Source: Paenibacillus_E sp040812395 (lineage in GTDB: Bacteria > Bacillota > Bacilli > Paenibacillales > NBRC-103111). From it: a stretch of 64,000 bases of DNA. Made by a program: the position numbers and the translations under genes. How positions within the stretch are numbered: position 1 is the stretch's first letter; each line of letters opens with the position of its first letter. The notes below the pieces were generated by a model. The model searched no databases and was not told the DNA's origin. It saw nothing but the letters and a program-made list of their open reading frames with translations. The stretch is taken from contig NZ_JBFNXH010000004.1 in NCBI RefSeq assembly GCF_040812395.1, forward strand, positions 186,001 through 250,000, written 5' to 3'. Shown piece after piece: positions 42,291 to 51,337 of this stretch.

Positions 42291-43160
42291 TTACGCAATG
42301 GGTATGTAAATTTTGATCCTCAAATCATGAGGGTATGCTGAATTCATCACATCCGTCACTTCGAAGTCCGGTCCCTCACTGCGTTCATAGTTGGAATTGG
42401 GCAACCACGTGCCGTAAATGTAATTTCTGATCTCTTGTACGCGTCCAACCGCACCGAAGGCTTTAAATTCAGCATATTTCCCCTCGGGAATCTCCATTTG
42501 AACAAAGCCTTCGTCTACTGCGTCAACGAATGCCTGCACCTTTTCGCCAATCACGAAGGAGAAGCGGCCGTCGTCCTGAAACTGACAAGAAATGCCGTAA
42601 GCCATATTCGGCGCTATGGAATCTGGAATTCGCAAGTAAAGCCCGTCGCTCCCGAATTGACGATAAAACCCGGGAATCTCTGCGAAATACTGATCATTGC
42701 TAAGGCTCGTGTGGTATTCGTAGCCAATGATACGGGTGGCATCAAGCTGAAGGATAGCTGGCTTGTCCATGGGGAGCGCTCCGTTCGCTTTATTTTTATA
42801 ATCCAGAAAATTAATTTTCGTTTGGCGGCACCCAGCTTCCCCCGATTTCCGGAATTTAGCCGGGGTCATGCCGATATAGCCTTCAAATGCGCGCGTAAAT
42901 GCTTCTTGGGAATTGTATTGAAATGAAATAGCGATATCCAGGACGCTTGTATGCGTTGCCTTCAGCAGATCTGCCGCTTCAGAGAGCCTCCGTTTCCTCA
43001 TATATTCATGTACCGAAAAGCCAGAGATAGCCTGGAACAGCCTTTGGAAATGAAACGCCGAAAAGCACGCTTCCGCTGCAATATCCGTGATGAGCACATC
43101 ATTTTGCAGATTGTTTTCAATAAATTCAATTGCATTTTGGATTCTTTTGTAATCATCCAT
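42291..43160 (-). CDS. AraC-type regulator with GyrI-like effector domain
   Basis: The 289-residue protein has an N-terminal double helix-turn-helix (ITDIAAEACFSAFHFQRLFQ; SVLDIAISFQYNSQEAFTRA then FEGYIGMTP). The C-terminal GyrI/SOUL-like domain (about 125-289) shows YEYHTSLSND, a VDEGFVQMEIPEGKYAEF run and a GTWLPNSNYE..GPDFEV end. This Rob/BltR-like architecture usually senses lipophilic cations or drugs. ATG 43160 is preferred over TTG 43172, where the ribosome site would be too close. The target is unknown, possibly distant. Confidence 0.87.
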   Translation of the reverse strand: MDDYKRIQNAIEFIENNLQNDVLITDIAAEACFSAFHFQRLFQAISGFSVHEYMRKRRLSEAADLLKATHTSVLDIAISFQYNSQEAFTRAFEGYIGMTPAKFRKSGEAGCRQTKINFLDYKNKANGALPMDKPAILQLDATRIIGYEYHTSLSNDQYFAEIPGFYRQFGSDGLYLRIPDSIAPNMAYGISCQFQDDGRFSFVIGEKVQAFVDAVDEGFVQMEIPEGKYAEFKAFGAVGRVQEIRNYIYGTWLPNSNYERSEGPDFEVTDVMNSAYPHDLRIKIYIPIA

Positions 43161-43252
43161 CGGGTTACCCAACCTACCTTCAACGTGAAGTCCTTACTTC
43201 TCATTTTACATCAGTAAGCCGATTTTCTTTTGATAATCCGTGCTAGCTTCTC

Positions 43253-44995
43253 TTATGCCTTGAACTTTTGAATGACGTCTTGCAGTTGGGCTGACATCTC
43301 ATTTAAGTGTCTAACGGAATCCACCATGCCATCAATACTGGACAATTGTGATTCTGTCAAAGAAGATATCGTCTGCGCGGCGCCTGCCGATTGATTGGCC
43401 GAATGCTCCATTTCGTGCAGGGACAGCATGACTTGCTGCGAAGTTCCCGCCATGCGCCCGGCTTCAGAAGATGTTTGCTGCACCTGCTCCAAGACCATCT
43501 TAACGGCCTTATGTATTTTCTCGAAAGCCAATCCGGTTTCCTGTAGTGTCCCGACGCTGGATGAGATCTCTCGGTCGCCCTGCTGCATGGTCTTAACGGC
43601 GCCCTGAATGTCGCCTTGAATGCCAAGGATCAAGTCAGCGACCTGCTCCGATGATTGTTTGGAGCGCGCTGCCAGCTTCTTAACCTCCCCGGCAACGACA
43701 GCAAAGCCATTCCCGTGTTCCCCGGCCCGCGCCGCTTCGATAGAAGCGTTCAGGGCCAGCAGGTTCGTTTGCGATGAAATGTCGGCAATGATAGACACAA
43801 TATCGCCGATTTGCGCCGAGCGTTGGCGCAGCAACTCAATAAGGCCTGACAGATGGACCATCGTCGAGCTGACCGCCTGCATCTGCTCCGTTGTCTGATG
43901 GATATAGGCGTTGCCCTTCTCCGCCTCTGCCACCGTGTTTGCTGATAAGCCAAACGCCGTTGAAGAGCTGGACGCGACATGCTGAATGCTGTCCGACAAC
44001 TGCTTCATCGCCGCCGCGCTTTCAACAACACTTTGCGCGTGTTCATTCGTGTTTTCTGCCACGCTCTGCATAGCCGTGGATATATGGTTAGCAGCTTGAA
44101 GCATGTGATCAACCGCATGCGATAATTGAACCGACTCTTTGTTCAGCGCGCTGGAGCTCGATCCTGCTTGAGAAACAAGCTGCCGCAAATAAGCTTTCAT
44201 CTGATTAAACGAGGCCGCCAGCCTGCCGATTTCGTCGCGATTTTTCACATTCAAATTCGATATCTTCAAGTCCCCTACTGCGATCTCGCTCGCCTGACGT
44301 TCCACCTGAATGAGCGGCTTCGAAATATGCCGCGCGAAGAGAACAAGGAGAATCACGCCGACCACCAAGCATACGGCAAAAGTAACGATAATCGTGTTCA
44401 GAATGTGCGTCTGCCCGCTATTGTAATCCTGCATATACGAGCCTGCCGCCACGATCCATCCCCAACTCGGGTCCATTTCCGCGTAAGTGATTTTCATGCC
44501 TTCCTTCTTCGAACCCGGCAGCGACCACATATAGGTGGTGAACCCTCCGCCTGTTTCTGCCTTTTGAATCATGTCCTGAATAAACAGCGTGCCATCGTTC
44601 GATTTCCTATCCCAAATATTTTGGCCTTCCAACGAAGGATGGGCCAATTCGTTTCCTTTTTTATCGAGTACAAAGAAATAACCGCTCGGGCCGAGATCAA
44701 TCTTAGGATTAATCGGCCTTTTCCCTTCTTTTTTCGGACCGAGCATCAAAACCTTTACTTTTTCCTGGGCTTCTTCCTTCGAAATACTGCCTGTCTTCAC
44801 GGATGCATCGAAGGATTCAATCAACTGGATGGACATTTGCACCGTGTTTCTTAAATCTTTTTCAATCAAAGAATCGGTAACTTTAGAAGAAACATAGTAA
44901 CTGGTGCTGCCTAGAATCAGAATGGGAATGAGCAATAAAAATAGCGATGTGGCTAGAATCTTGGTCTGAATGCTCCTTTGAAAAATCTTTAACAT
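43253..44995 (-). CDS. Methyl-accepting chemotaxis protein with single Cache domain
   Basis: The 580-residue receptor has TM1 (about 13-33) and an extracellular sCache_2 domain (GPSGYFFVLDKKGNELAHPS, then GGGFTTYMWSLPGSKKEG and PSWGWIVAAGSYMQD). TM2 (about 203-223), a HAMP linker and a long coiled-coil signalling domain follow. Its tip reads TNLLALNASIEAARAGEHG, then FAVVAGEVKKLAARS. Single-Cache domains of this type commonly bind small organic acids. ATG 44995 follows TAGGGAGAA. There is no che gene nearby, so it is an orphan receptor. Confidence 0.92.
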   Translation of the reverse strand: MLKIFQRSIQTKILATSLFLLLIPILILGSTSYYVSSKVTDSLIEKDLRNTVQMSIQLIESFDASVKTGSISKEEAQEKVKVLMLGPKKEGKRPINPKIDLGPSGYFFVLDKKGNELAHPSLEGQNIWDRKSNDGTLFIQDMIQKAETGGGFTTYMWSLPGSKKEGMKITYAEMDPSWGWIVAAGSYMQDYNSGQTHILNTIIVTFAVCLVVGVILLVLFARHISKPLIQVERQASEIAVGDLKISNLNVKNRDEIGRLAASFNQMKAYLRQLVSQAGSSSSALNKESVQLSHAVDHMLQAANHISTAMQSVAENTNEHAQSVVESAAAMKQLSDSIQHVASSSSTAFGLSANTVAEAEKGNAYIHQTTEQMQAVSSTMVHLSGLIELLRQRSAQIGDIVSIIADISSQTNLLALNASIEAARAGEHGNGFAVVAGEVKKLAARSKQSSEQVADLILGIQGDIQGAVKTMQQGDREISSSVGTLQETGLAFEKIHKAVKMVLEQVQQTSSEAGRMAGTSQQVMLSLHEMEHSANQSAGAAQTISSLTESQLSSIDGMVDSVRHLNEMSAQLQDVIQKFKA

Positions 44996-45078
44996 GGTTT
45001 ACATTCTCCCTATATTTTGTAATTTTCTGTATGTATTCGATATGAATATCCTGTTTCCTTCCCGCAAATCATGAACAA

Positions 45079-45507
45079 AAACTGCCGGATCACCTATTCC
45101 CCATGCACAGGCGGAACTACGATGCCTTATTCCATGGCAACGTCCCTTTTCTCCCCCTGAAGAGGAACTGTGGTGCGTTAAATGAGCGAAAATGTGCCTA
45201 CAACCCAGCATTTCCTGCTCATAAGGTACGGTAGTTCCGCGAAATGTCCCTACAGCCGAAAATACCGCCTCTTAGCGCACCTACGTTCCGCTCACCCGTG
45301 CAAAAACACGATCTATCGCAGATCGGGGCGACATTTCATACTCCAAACCGCTGTGGCACTTCCGGATTTTCCACGTCCATCCTGTCAAATGCCCGTACTA
45401 CACGATGCGTGCGGAATCTCTCCACTCCAAGAACTCGCCAAACATACATACCTGACGGCGTATGCTTTCTGGCGTGTTAGAATGGGTATCCCTAACGCTT
45501 AGTTCAG
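45079..45507. repeat. Dispersed intergenic repeat, copy 3 (short form)
   Basis: About 430 bp, same orientation as 1866-2451 and 10535-11178 but lacking the left third. It begins at ACTGCCGGATCACCTATTC and keeps the central inverted repeat (45161-45187 with 45216-45239), ACGATCTATCGCAGATCGG and GAATGGGTATCCCTAACGCTT. It stands between the chemoreceptor start and the NlpC/P60 gene. No reading frame is conserved. Confidence 0.8.
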
Positions 45508-45520
45508 CAACTTATTCAAT

Positions 45521-45570
45521 AAAAAAACGATCGCCCCCCGGTCATTTACCGGAATGCGATCGTTTTCTTA
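45521..45570 (-). terminator. Terminator of the NlpC/P60 gene
   Basis: AAAACGATCGC..CCGGT pairs with ACCGG..GCGATCGTTTT, followed by a T-run on the minus strand. Confidence 0.88.
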
Positions 45571-45595
45571 TGCCGAGGAAGCGGCAATATTGGTT

Positions 45596-46138
45596 CTACA
45601 AATGGCGGCCTGTAATGTATCTGTTCTTCCAGTAACCGGAGTTCATGTCGTTAATCACGACACCGGAGCTTTTCGTGTTGCTAATGAATTTCCCGTTGCC
45701 CAGATAAATGCCGACATGGTTGATTTTCCCGGGCGTACCCACGCTGAACATAACCAAATCACCTTTGGTTAAATTCGCTTTGCTCGAAACGGCCTTACCC
45801 ACTCTAGCTTGCGCGCTGGATCCCCACGGAATGGTCACTCCATTTTGCTTGAATACCATCTGCGTAAATGCAGAACAATCTAAGAGTAAATGGTTCGTAT
45901 CCCTGACCCCGAATCGGTAGGTTACTTTCCCGATATAGGATTCAGCTGTATGAATGATGCGGTCCGCCTGGCTTGCGCTTGTACTTGCTGCGTTGTAAGC
46001 AGCCGTTGAACTAGAGGTACTAGCCGCGGCATGAGCGGATGTTGGATTCAGCAGCAGGCTGCTTGCTGTCAATAAGGAAAGACTAAGGCTTATCCCCACT
46101 AACGATTGGCTAAGGCGGTTCTTTTTCATCGATTGCAT
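45596..46138 (-). CDS. Secreted NlpC/P60 (C40) cell-wall hydrolase
   Basis: The 180-residue protein has a signal peptide (about 1-38), a Ser/Ala-rich linker and one NlpC/P60 domain. The catalytic cysteine is in LLLDCSAFTQ and the histidine in INHVGIYLGNG, with a third polar residue further on. It would cleave the gamma-glutamyl-diaminopimelate bond of peptidoglycan stems. There is no LysM or SH3 binding domain. ATG 46138 follows GAGGAGG. The 206-bp upstream gap shows no recognisable riboswitch. Confidence 0.9.
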   Translation of the reverse strand: MQSMKKNRLSQSLVGISLSLSLLTASSLLLNPTSAHAAASTSSSTAAYNAASTSASQADRIIHTAESYIGKVTYRFGVRDTNHLLLDCSAFTQMVFKQNGVTIPWGSSAQARVGKAVSSKANLTKGDLVMFSVGTPGKINHVGIYLGNGKFISNTKSSGVVINDMNSGYWKNRYITGRHL

Positions 46139-46344
46139 GATTGGATTTCCTCCTCTTGATCGTGGTGTTAGGCTTGTGCCTGATATTAATTTAGCATAGA
46201 TCAGGTTCCCTAATATTTACCGACGATGGAAGAAAGCCATGTCCTGCCTAGCATAATCCGCCATTCTTAGAATTACATGAGAAATGCATGAGCACGATCA
46301 CCTTGACACTCTCAATGCGTCAGTGCCACCACGTATGTAAGCAC

Positions 46345-47523
46345 TTATCCGAGTGTGCTCACACTGTTCTCTTGACGGTACTCCGATGGCGTAACGCCGT
46401 ACTTCTTGCGGAACACCTGCGAGAAGTGCCGCATGTCTTGATAACCGATACGCTCGGCAATGTCCGCGAGCTTCATCTTGGGGTTCATTAGCAGCTGCTT
46501 CGCCTGCTCCAGCCTAAGATGAATGACGTATTCCTTGAACCCTTGGCCCGTCTTCTGCTTGAATAATTGGCTGAAATAGGCCGGATTCAAGTAAACGATG
46601 GCCGCGACTTTCTCCAGCGACAAATCCGCATGATAATGCGTACGAATGTACTGCTGCGCCACTTCGATAGAGCGGTCGCTGCCATTGGCATAATGCTCGT
46701 AGACCTGTGTGGTAGACGCTTGACGCATGCGCTGCACCTCTGCGGGCACTGCTTGGAACCGGTCAATGCGTTCTGTGAACATGATTTGAAACGGAACTTT
46801 CAAATACTTGATCAGATGGCCGCGCAGCTCGTCAACCAGCTCCGATACGCTAGCGCCTTGGGGCAGTGTAACCAGCCCGAGCAAGCTTTTGTTGTCGTGC
46901 ATAGTGACGAAGCCTTTGCCAAAACGTTCGATCAGCTCAAGAAGGACGTTCTCGATGATGAAATTTTCGAGATGAACGACTTTATCGCTCTCCATTTTGA
47001 CCATGATCAGATGGAAATTGGGATACTGCTCCACAAAAGGCTGCATATCGATGCGGCCTGTGTCGAGTCCAAGCGCCCAGCGCTGGAAGACAGCTTCCTG
47101 CAAATAGCGGAGGTTCGTCTTCAACAGCTGCGCTTCTTCTGTCCATTCCGATTCTCGTATAATCTCCTCGCTCAGCTTCTCGATCATCTCGCTCAGCACT
47201 TCTTTGCCGATTGGCTTGAGCAGATAATCCTTCGCCCCGAGCCGAACGGCCTCCTGCGCATAGGCGAACTCCGAATACGCCGAAATGACCACCCACTTCA
47301 CATGAGGGTGGCGGCTTCGCGACATGTTCATAAGCTCAAGTCCCGTCATGCCTGGCATTAAGATATCGGTAAGCACCAAACGAATCGGATGATTGCGAAG
47401 CAGCGTCATTGCTTGCTCCGCATTCGCTGCCAAATGGATCTGATACTGAGGAAACCTGTTATTCAGAGTCCGCTGAATCCCTTCGCGGATCACATTTTCA
47501 TCGTCAACGATCAGAATATCCAA
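46345..47523 (-). CDS. YesN-type response regulator (REC plus AraC HTH)
   Basis: The 392-residue protein has an N-terminal receiver with acidic DDE (about 7-9), phosphoacceptor D in LTDILMPG (about 55) and K in YLLKPIG. An unclassified middle region follows, then a C-terminal AraC double helix-turn-helix (LSLEKVAAIVYLNPAYFSQL; LADIAERIGYQDMRHFSQVF). The start is TTG 47523, 3 bp after the kinase stop, with AAAGGGGGG. It should activate the neighbouring sugar ABC genes on phosphorylation by the YesM-like kinase. Confidence 0.9.
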   Translation of the reverse strand: MDILIVDDENVIREGIQRTLNNRFPQYQIHLAANAEQAMTLLRNHPIRLVLTDILMPGMTGLELMNMSRSRHPHVKWVVISAYSEFAYAQEAVRLGAKDYLLKPIGKEVLSEMIEKLSEEIIRESEWTEEAQLLKTNLRYLQEAVFQRWALGLDTGRIDMQPFVEQYPNFHLIMVKMESDKVVHLENFIIENVLLELIERFGKGFVTMHDNKSLLGLVTLPQGASVSELVDELRGHLIKYLKVPFQIMFTERIDRFQAVPAEVQRMRQASTTQVYEHYANGSDRSIEVAQQYIRTHYHADLSLEKVAAIVYLNPAYFSQLFKQKTGQGFKEYVIHLRLEQAKQLLMNPKMKLADIAERIGYQDMRHFSQVFRKKYGVTPSEYRQENSVSTLG

Positions 47524-47526
47524 AGC

Positions 47527-49371
47527 TTACCCCCCTTTCCGAGGAAGCGGAAACGCAAGGATGACCGTCGTTCCTTCCCCTAATTTACTTTGAATTCTTA
47601 GGCCATAGCTATCCCCGTACATGAGGACAATGCGCCGGTGAACATTCGTCAGCCCGATGCCGCGCCTAATTTTCGCAGAAGAATCTGAGATCTCCACCGC
47701 GGCATTGCCAGCATGCCCTCCCTTGGCTGAGCGATAGCCGGCTTCCGCTTCCAGTGTGTCCGTTTTGAGCATGTCCCATATTTGCCGCAGCACGCTCTCT
47801 TCAATACCGACGCCGTTGTCCGCAATAATAATATGCAGCTCCTGTTCATGAACTTCTGCGGAGACGCGAAGCATCCCTTGCTGCGCCAGCGGCTCTAGTC
47901 CATATTTCACGGCATTTTCGATGACCGGCTGCAGCGTCATCTTCGGCAGAATGGCATCCAACCACTCGGATGCGACATGAATATCGGTGCTGACCCTGCC
48001 TTCCAAGCGACTTTCAATAATCGTCATATAATGCCTCATTTGATCAAGTTCCTGCCGCAGCGTTGTCTTCGAGGCCTCTTCCCAGTCGCTGCTGTAACGG
48101 AACATATGCGATAGCGCCAAGATGACCCGTCCAAGCCTGTCGTTCTCGCGTTCATCGAGCATCCAATAAATCATATCCAGCGTGTTATACAAGAAATGCG
48201 GATTCACTTGGGACTGGAGCGCCTGCAGCTCCGCGTTCTTCTCACTGATGGAGGACAGCGTAATCCGCTCAATCAGCTCGTCCATTCGCTGCACCATGCG
48301 GTTGAAAGAGGAAACCATGGAGTTGATCTCTTCATAGGATTTAACGGTCACGGAGCCTTTGAAATTCCCCATCTCCACCTGCTTCATCTCGCGAATCAGC
48401 AGCTTTAACGGGTTGGCAATTGTCCGGGAAATAATGCTGGCCAGCACGGTCGATAAAATAATAAGTACCAGGATAACAAGGTACAAATACTCCCTCGTCT
48501 TCACGACCTCGGCATTAATATCCCCCTTGGGCGTGAGCCCAAGCACCGTCCAATCCGACATCTTCGCATTGGCGGCAACGATAAGCTGGTCTGTCCGGTC
48601 ATCCACGATGATTTCGTTGGATTGCGGGCGCGGAAGCCCGCTGAAGGAGGGCTGCTTCACCTGCTCACTTTCCGTAGAAGCAATCAAACGGTCTTCCCGG
48701 TCAACGATGTATACACGGCTGTTCGGGCTAATGGTCACATTCGACAATGCGGCAAGAATTGGCTGCGGATTCGTCTCAATAAGGATGACGCCAATCATCC
48801 GATGCTCAGTTAAATCGTACAGCTTGCGGCCGAATATGAAGAGCGGCTCCTCGCTAAACCGGTTGATGACCGAGCCTGGGAACAGCCCCAGCCACACCAT
48901 CTCACCGGAGGAGTTCACGAGTTTCTGATACCAGTCCGATGACGAATAATTAGCGTCGATGACACCAGCAAACCTTCGTTCATAGTTATAATTCTTCCCT
49001 GAATTTGTAATGACGTGAATCCCGATAATATCGTCTCGCGAGTAATAAATCGCGCCTAAAATATTGGTAACGGTCCGCTCGTTGATCACGCTGAGAGCAG
49101 GATCTATATTCGCTTCGCGATCTTCAATGAGCCTAATCATTTCATAATTGCTATTCAATGATTTAGTCACGCTATCATACCCTTGTAAAAGCAAATCGAA
49201 TAAGCCGACGGTTTGCGAAATATTTTTTTGTGCCAAATCACTAATTTTACTGTGAATAATCTCTGTTGTTTTCTGATAGTAAAGAAAGCTTACAAGCAAC
49301 AGCAGGACCATCATACAGGAGAGAAATAGCAAAAAAAGCCGATTGCGGATGGAATGCAGGCCCCGTTTCAA
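47527..49371 (-). CDS. YesM-type sensor histidine kinase
   Basis: The 614-residue protein has TM1 (about 12-30), an extracellular dCache-like sensor (about 35-290), TM2 (about 297-317) and HAMP. The His-kinase block has LQSQVNPHFLYNTLDMIYW (phosphoacceptor H), and the ATPase domain has VIENAVKYGLEP, IIADNGVGIEES and a GIGLTNVHRRI end. It forms a tight pair with the YesN-like regulator. The upstream CUT1 genes suggest that it senses a carbohydrate or cell-wall fragment. No accessory YesL-like gene is present. Confidence 0.9.
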   Translation of the reverse strand: MKRGLHSIRNRLFLLFLSCMMVLLLLVSFLYYQKTTEIIHSKISDLAQKNISQTVGLFDLLLQGYDSVTKSLNSNYEMIRLIEDREANIDPALSVINERTVTNILGAIYYSRDDIIGIHVITNSGKNYNYERRFAGVIDANYSSSDWYQKLVNSSGEMVWLGLFPGSVINRFSEEPLFIFGRKLYDLTEHRMIGVILIETNPQPILAALSNVTISPNSRVYIVDREDRLIASTESEQVKQPSFSGLPRPQSNEIIVDDRTDQLIVAANAKMSDWTVLGLTPKGDINAEVVKTREYLYLVILVLIILSTVLASIISRTIANPLKLLIREMKQVEMGNFKGSVTVKSYEEINSMVSSFNRMVQRMDELIERITLSSISEKNAELQALQSQVNPHFLYNTLDMIYWMLDERENDRLGRVILALSHMFRYSSDWEEASKTTLRQELDQMRHYMTIIESRLEGRVSTDIHVASEWLDAILPKMTLQPVIENAVKYGLEPLAQQGMLRVSAEVHEQELHIIIADNGVGIEESVLRQIWDMLKTDTLEAEAGYRSAKGGHAGNAAVEISDSSAKIRRGIGLTNVHRRIVLMYGDSYGLRIQSKLGEGTTVILAFPLPRKGG

Positions 49372-49453
49372 TGCAGTGGTCCCCTTTCGTTATACCTTAC
49401 CTCCATCTTACACCATTAGTCTCCGCAGGAACAAAAAAAGAGAGAGGGGTGAA

Positions 49454-50335
49454 TTAACCCTTCACCGCTCCCGCTACCATACCTTTTGTAATTTTATCCG
49501 CCAGCAAGAAATAAATCAGAATGACCGGCAGCGCGCCAAGTACAAGGAATGCGCCGATGGCTCCATAATTGACCGAATATTGACTGACGAAGCTGTTTAC
49601 GCCGAACGGCAATGTTTTCAGTCTTTCGGACGAGATGAACGTAGCCGCCAAAATGTACTCGTTCCATATGCTAATGAAAGTGAGGATACACACCGTCATC
49701 ATCGGAGGTACGGAGATTGGCAGAATGATGCTTCGGAAGGTCCGGAACACGCCGGCTCCATCCATAATCGCCGACTCTTCAATTTCATTCGGAATCGACT
49801 TCATAAAACCGCTTAGAATAAAGACGGCGATCGGCGTCTGGAACGCCACATACGGCAAAATGATCGAGAGATGCGTATTCAGAATATGCATGTTTTTGAA
49901 AATGATCATCAGCGGCAGCAGCGTCGCTTGCAGCGGAATCATCAGCCCAACAAGGAAAATGAGCAAAACCGCTTGGCCGTATTTCCACTTGAATCGGGCA
50001 ATAGCGAACGAAGTGAGTGAGCTCAGCAGCAAGACCAGAACCATCGTTAGCGATGTAACAAACAAGCTGTTTTTCAAATATTGAAAATAGTGTCCGGACT
50101 GAACAGCGTCGCTGAAGTTCCTCCATTGCAAGGAAGCCGGCAGCGCGAAGAATCGGCCAGACAAGATTTCCTCGTTCGTTTTCAAAGAATAGATAAGCAG
50201 CCATAGAAGCGGATAGACTTGTGTAACGACCAGAGCCGATAAAAGAACAATCACGAGCACTTTCACGATAGAGAGGCGTTTGCGTCTCACTAAGGCGGCA
50301 GGTTTCACTGAGGATACAGCTAACGTTGAATTCAT
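49454..50335 (-). CDS. Sugar ABC permease, MalG type (CUT1)
   Basis: The 293-residue protein has six helices. The cytoplasmic EAA loop IEESAIMDGAGVFRTFRSII is in canonical form. The N-terminus (KVLVIVLLSALVVTQVYPLL, then WLLIYSLKTNEEI) and C-terminus (ADKITKGMVAGAVKG) are typical. It forms the channel with the MalF-type protein 16 bp upstream. ATG 50335 has GGGAGAGGAG upstream. Confidence 0.92.
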   Translation of the reverse strand: MNSTLAVSSVKPAALVRRKRLSIVKVLVIVLLSALVVTQVYPLLWLLIYSLKTNEEILSGRFFALPASLQWRNFSDAVQSGHYFQYLKNSLFVTSLTMVLVLLLSSLTSFAIARFKWKYGQAVLLIFLVGLMIPLQATLLPLMIIFKNMHILNTHLSIILPYVAFQTPIAVFILSGFMKSIPNEIEESAIMDGAGVFRTFRSIILPISVPPMMTVCILTFISIWNEYILAATFISSERLKTLPFGVNSFVSQYSVNYGAIGAFLVLGALPVILIYFLLADKITKGMVAGAVKG

Positions 50336-50351
50336 AGTGGCACTCCTCTCC

Positions 50352-51242
50352 CTAGTTGAATTTTCTCTCTAATCGGTTAAAGATCAAGTTGATGATCAAT
50401 GTAGCAATCAAGCAAAGCACCACAAGAAATGCTGCAATGGAGCTTCCGTAGCCATATTTCATGGATAGGAACGACATGTTGTACATATGGGTCGAGATGA
50501 CGTCAGTAGCATGCGCCGGTCCGCCGGCCGTCATGACCATAATCATGTCGAAGGCTTGAAGGGAACCGATAAAGGCGAGGACAATCGATATTTTGAAAAT
50601 CGGAATATTCATAGGGAAGGTAATATGCCAGTCGGCTTTCAAGCCTTCGGCTCCATCAATCCGGGCCGCTTCATAAATATCCGCGGGAATGTTCTGAATC
50701 CCGGTAAATTGAATCAGCGTATGATAGCCCAAATACTGCCACATCGCTACAAAGTAAAGGGAATACATCGCGATCTTCGGATCTGTCAGCCATGATCTCG
50801 TCCAGCCTTGTAAATTCAGCATCTCGAGCACTTGGTTGAGCATTCCCCCCATCGCGGCAGGGTTATAAATGGTTTTCCACAGTTGGCCGACAATAACGAC
50901 GGATAAGATAACAGGCATAAAGTAACTCGAAACAAGAAAATTCGGCTTCTTAATGAATCGATTAAGCAAAATGGCCACAAATAACGCAACCGGAATTTCA
51001 CCCATGGAGAACACAGCGAACATCAATGTCCTGCGTACAGACGGCCAGAAGACCGGGTCTGCAAACAACAGCGTACGAAAGTTTTGCAAGCCAATGAATT
51101 TCGATTCGCCAATTCCGTTCCAATCCAACAATCCACTGTAAAGTGAAACGAAAATCGGGACAAACACGAGACCCACATAAATGATCAAACAGGGCAGTAC
51201 AAACATAGCTATCGTCCATTTGGAGACTCTCAACACATTCAC
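50352..51242 (-). CDS. Sugar ABC permease, MalF type (CUT1)
   Basis: The 296-residue protein has six helices and the EAA loop YEAARIDGAEGLKADWHIT. The start is GTG 51242 because AAAGGGAGG lies just before it; an in-frame ATG ten codons earlier is inside that ribosome site. It sits between the binding-protein gene and the MalG-type permease. No ATPase gene is present, as usual for CUT1 systems that share an MsmK-type ATPase encoded elsewhere. Confidence 0.92.
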   Translation of the reverse strand: MNVLRVSKWTIAMFVLPCLIIYVGLVFVPIFVSLYSGLLDWNGIGESKFIGLQNFRTLLFADPVFWPSVRRTLMFAVFSMGEIPVALFVAILLNRFIKKPNFLVSSYFMPVILSVVIVGQLWKTIYNPAAMGGMLNQVLEMLNLQGWTRSWLTDPKIAMYSLYFVAMWQYLGYHTLIQFTGIQNIPADIYEAARIDGAEGLKADWHITFPMNIPIFKISIVLAFIGSLQAFDMIMVMTAGGPAHATDVISTHMYNMSFLSMKYGYGSSIAAFLVVLCLIATLIINLIFNRLERKFN

Positions 51243-51337
51243 TCTTCTCGCCTCCCTTTCTGAATGAACCAATCGGAACTTACCTTCTTCACCGTCGCGG
51301 CGTCAAAGATAAATTCCGATTTGGCTTCTCTCTTACT

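Noticed and set aside
46139..46344. c-di-AMP (ydaO) or other riboswitch before the NlpC/P60 gene
   Set aside because: The gap does not show the conserved core words of that or any other riboswitch I know.
46567..47361. 264-codon plus-strand frame opposite the YesN-like gene
   Set aside because: It is the antisense shadow of a clear receiver-AraC gene and has no ribosome site or recognisable domain.
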